Part shown: positions 62,040 to 64,000 of the stretch, in pieces
Numbering within the stretch: position 1 is the first letter of the stretch
Layout: the number at the start of each line of letters is the position of its first letter
Source: Lederbergia citrea
GTDB taxonomy: Bacteria > Bacillota > Bacilli > Bacillales > Bacillaceae_C
Assembly: GCF_018343525.1 (NCBI RefSeq)
Contig: NZ_JAGYPH010000003.1
Span: forward strand, 1,486 to 65,485
Direction of reading: 5' to 3'
Length of the DNA stretch: 64,000 bases
The notes under the pieces: model-generated
What the model was told of the DNA's origin: nothing
Database searches by the model: none
The model's input: only the letters and a program-made list of their open reading frames with translations
Translations under genes and position numbers: made by a program

Positions 62040-64000
62040 TTACCGATTTGTTACACTCTTGTTCTTTAAAGCTTCTTCTCCCGCTTCTAATACTTTTAGA
62101 ATTCTATCAACATCGTATATACTCCCACGCCAAGTTCCGCCGCTCACCTTTTGCAAAGCAGCCCATAATCTAGTATCATCCGGCAACGCTTCAGCAGGCT
62201 TTAAATGATTTTGTGCCCTTTGGCTCAAAATCATGGCTCCTTCTTCAGGGGAAACTGGATGTTCTGAAGTGCCAAGGAAATTCACTTTCCCTTCCAGTCT
62301 AATCGTATCAATATTCACTTCTATCACGTCACCATCACGTAGCTTTCCGATCGGTCCATCCGCCAATCCTTCTGGCCCAACATGGCCAATACAGGCGCCC
62401 GTCGAAACGCCCGAAAACCGTGCATCCGTAATTAATGTAACATGTTTACCAAAGGATAAATGCTTAAGAGCAGATGTAAGCTGATATGTTTCTTCCATGC
62501 CCGTTCCTAGAGGTCCACATCCGGAAACAACCATAATATCCCCTTGCGAGATTTTCCCTTGTCTAATCGCTTCGATTCCATCTCTTTCACTCGTAAAAAC
62601 CTTCGCCACACCTTTATGATAAAAAATTCCTTGATCATCGATTTTTTCTTTATCAATCGAAGTTGATTTGATAATTGAACCTTCCGGGGCAATATTTCCG
62701 GTTGGGAACGTGATGGTCGATGTTAATCCCTTTTGTTCAGCCTGTTCCTTTGACATAATGACTTCATCTGCAGCAATATGATCAGCCAATTTTAAGCGCT
62801 GCTTCATCTTCCTTCGACGATCCGATTGCTCCCACCAATCCAAATTGTCACGCAATGTTTTCCCAGTAACCGTCATCACTTCTTCATTTAATAAACCGAG
62901 GTTTCTAAGCTGAAGCATCACTTCTGGAACACCGCCAGCAAGATAAGCACGAATGGTCGGATGATAATCGGGACCATTCGGAAGAACACTTACAAGCCTT
63001 GGTGTTTGGCGATTTACTTTTATCCAATCTTGAACGGTTGGAATTTTGCAGCCAGCCGCATGGGCAATAGCCGGGATATGGAGCAGTAAATTCGTTGATC
63101 CGCCGAAAGCAGCATGAACAACCATTGCATTATGAATGGAAGCATTTGTAACAATATCTTTAGTTGTCATGCGTTCCCTTTCCAATTCGATCACCGCTTT
63201 GGCTGAATTCTTAGCCATTTCTCGCCATATTTCTTGTCCCGATGGGGCTAAAGCCGAATGCGGCAAAGATAAACCGAGCGCTTCACTTACCACTTGAGCC
63301 GTCGCCGCAGTCCCTAAAAACTGACAGCCTCCACCTGGTGTGGCACATGCTCTGCAGCCCATTTCCGCAGCTTCTTCAAGGGTAATTTCATTATTAGAAT
63401 AGCGAGCACCGATCGTCTGAATTTTCCCCGCATCTTCCCCGTATTCAGGGGGTAAAGTGACCCCTCCCGGAATAATCACGGTTGGCAGATCATGCATAGA
63501 CGCTAGGGCTAGCATCATGGCTGGCAACCCTTTATCACATGTAGCGATGCCAATGACTGCCTTTCTTGTTGGCAAAGAACGAATTAAACGGCGATATACG
63601 ATTGCTGCATCATTCCGATAAGGAAAGGAATCGTACATTCCAGTTGTCCCTTGTGATCTTCCGTCGCATGGATCGCTTACATAAGCCGCAAAAGGTATGC
63701 CTCCTGAACGATTAATTTCCATGGCCGCTTCCTTCATTAATTGATCTACTTCCCAGTGACCTGTATGATAACCTAAGGCAATCGGAAATCCGTCACTATC
63801 TTTCATGCCACCTTGTGTACTGAGCAGTAATACTTCCTTGCCCCGAAGTTTAGATGGCGACCAGCCCATCCCGACATTTTGAGAAAGGCCAAATAAATCA
63901 CCACTTGGGGAATGCCGCAGCATCTGGTCTGTCAATGGAAGCTTTCCTTCTGGACCTTTCGCCTTTGTTTGGATATTTTCTATATTATTTGCCTCTGAAT
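62040..64000 (-). CDS. YjhG/YagF-type sugar-acid dehydratase (IlvD/Edd family), 5' partial
   Basis: The frame runs from the stop at 62040 to the window edge, so about 650 aa are visible and the N-terminus is missing. A TTG at 63935 is in frame, but the codons beyond it ([20 protein letters not shown]) continue the match to E. coli YjhG/YagF, so the true start is outside. Fe-S cysteines are in SDPCDGRTQG-like [17 protein letters not shown] and [16 protein letters not shown]. YjhG and YagF are D-xylonate dehydratases; the exact aldonate here is open. Confidence 0.92.
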   Translation of the reverse strand, partial: SEANNIENIQTKAKGPEGKLPLTDQMLRHSPSGDLFGLSQNVGMGWSPSKLRGKEVLLLSTQGGMKDSDGFPIALGYHTGHWEVDQLMKEAAMEINRSGGIPFAAYVSDPCDGRSQGTTGMYDSFPYRNDAAIVYRRLIRSLPTRKAVIGIATCDKGLPAMMLALASMHDLPTVIIPGGVTLPPEYGEDAGKIQTIGARYSNNEITLEEAAEMGCRACATPGGGCQFLGTAATAQVVSEALGLSLPHSALAPSGQEIWREMAKNSAKAVIELERERMTTKDIVTNASIHNAMVVHAAFGGSTNLLLHIPAIAHAAGCKIPTVQDWIKVNRQTPRLVSVLPNGPDYHPTIRAYLAGGVPEVMLQLRNLGLLNEEVMTVTGKTLRDNLDWWEQSDRRRKMKQRLKLADHIAADEVIMSKEQAEQKGLTSTITFPTGNIAPEGSIIKSTSIDKEKIDDQGIFYHKGVAKVFTSERDGIEAIRQGKISQGDIMVVSGCGPLGTGMEETYQLTSALKHLSFGKHVTLITDARFSGVSTGACIGHVGPEGLADGPIGKLRDGDVIEVNIDTIRLEGKVNFLGTSEHPVSPEEGAMILSQRAQNHLKPAEALPDDTRLWAALQKVSGGTWRGSIYDVDRILKVLEAGEEALKNKSVTNR

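Overview
The window is a stretch of a Bacillus-type (Bacillaceae, Firmicutes) chromosome. Several things point there: a complete eight-gene sigma-B/stressosome operon, the gene order tRNA cluster - sprT-like (ydcK) - tex - sigB operon - ndoA/ndoAI - alr - ydcC - acpS - rhomboid - ydbT/ydbS - cshA - murF - ddl that matches the Bacillus subtilis map (there read on the other strand), AGGAGG-type ribosome binding sites, many TTG and GTG starts, and abundant T-box/TPP/intrinsic-terminator control. Most genes are on the minus strand.

Layout. 1-1.7 kb: the 5' end of a 16S rRNA gene preceded by eleven tRNAs (Asn, Ser, Glu, fMet, Asp, Gln, Lys, Leu, Arg, Pro, Gly in transcription order) with at least three strong promoters. 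1.7-10.6 kb: SprT-like protein, Tex, the rsbRSTUVW-sigB-rsbX operon with an internal sigma-B promoter, and the MazEF-type module NdoAI/NdoA. 10.7-21.2 kb: cell-wall and housekeeping genes (alr, lipoprotein YdcC, acpS, rhomboid, YdbS/YdbT, cshA, murF, ddl). 21.5-28.6 kb: transporter, CNNM/CBS protein, an untracked 49-aa gene, CsbD with its own sigma-B promoter, SCP2 protein, a GntR-regulated membrane protein. 28.1-33 kb: a decayed tandem duplication of a multi-gene block (DUF3967 protein, ferritin-like protein, SRAP protein, acetyltransferase) in which each copy has lost different genes, with a Gly/Tyr/His tandem-repeat protein inside. 33-40 kb: DUF2512 and phosphoesterase genes, then trpDCFBA behind two tandem tryptophan T-boxes; trpE is not there. 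40-45 kb: YitT protein, ECF sigma/anti-sigma pair, LysR regulator divergent from an EamA exporter. 45-51 kb: peptide ABC transporter with a divergently transcribed binding protein. 51-55 kb: TPP-riboswitch operon for thiamine/pyrimidine-precursor uptake (ThiY-like, thiamine-binding protein, ThiX, ThiZ, TatD-type hydrolase). 55-64 kb: nucleotide-sugar-epimerase-like protein, larE-larB-larC-pdxA2 (nickel-pincer cofactor synthesis without larA), glycerate kinase, and a YjhG/YagF-type sugar-acid dehydratase running off the window edge.

Two families of dispersed non-coding repeats run through the window: a 50-240 bp element with conserved ends (GCGGAAGCGCC ... GGCGCTGGAGCTAGAC; eight copies recognised) and a short palindrome (CGGGTGGTG/CACCACCCG arms; three copies). 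One large-family copy sits between the TPP aptamer and its terminator, and another lies exactly where trpE would be expected. No prophage, insertion sequence with a transposase, or CRISPR array was seen.
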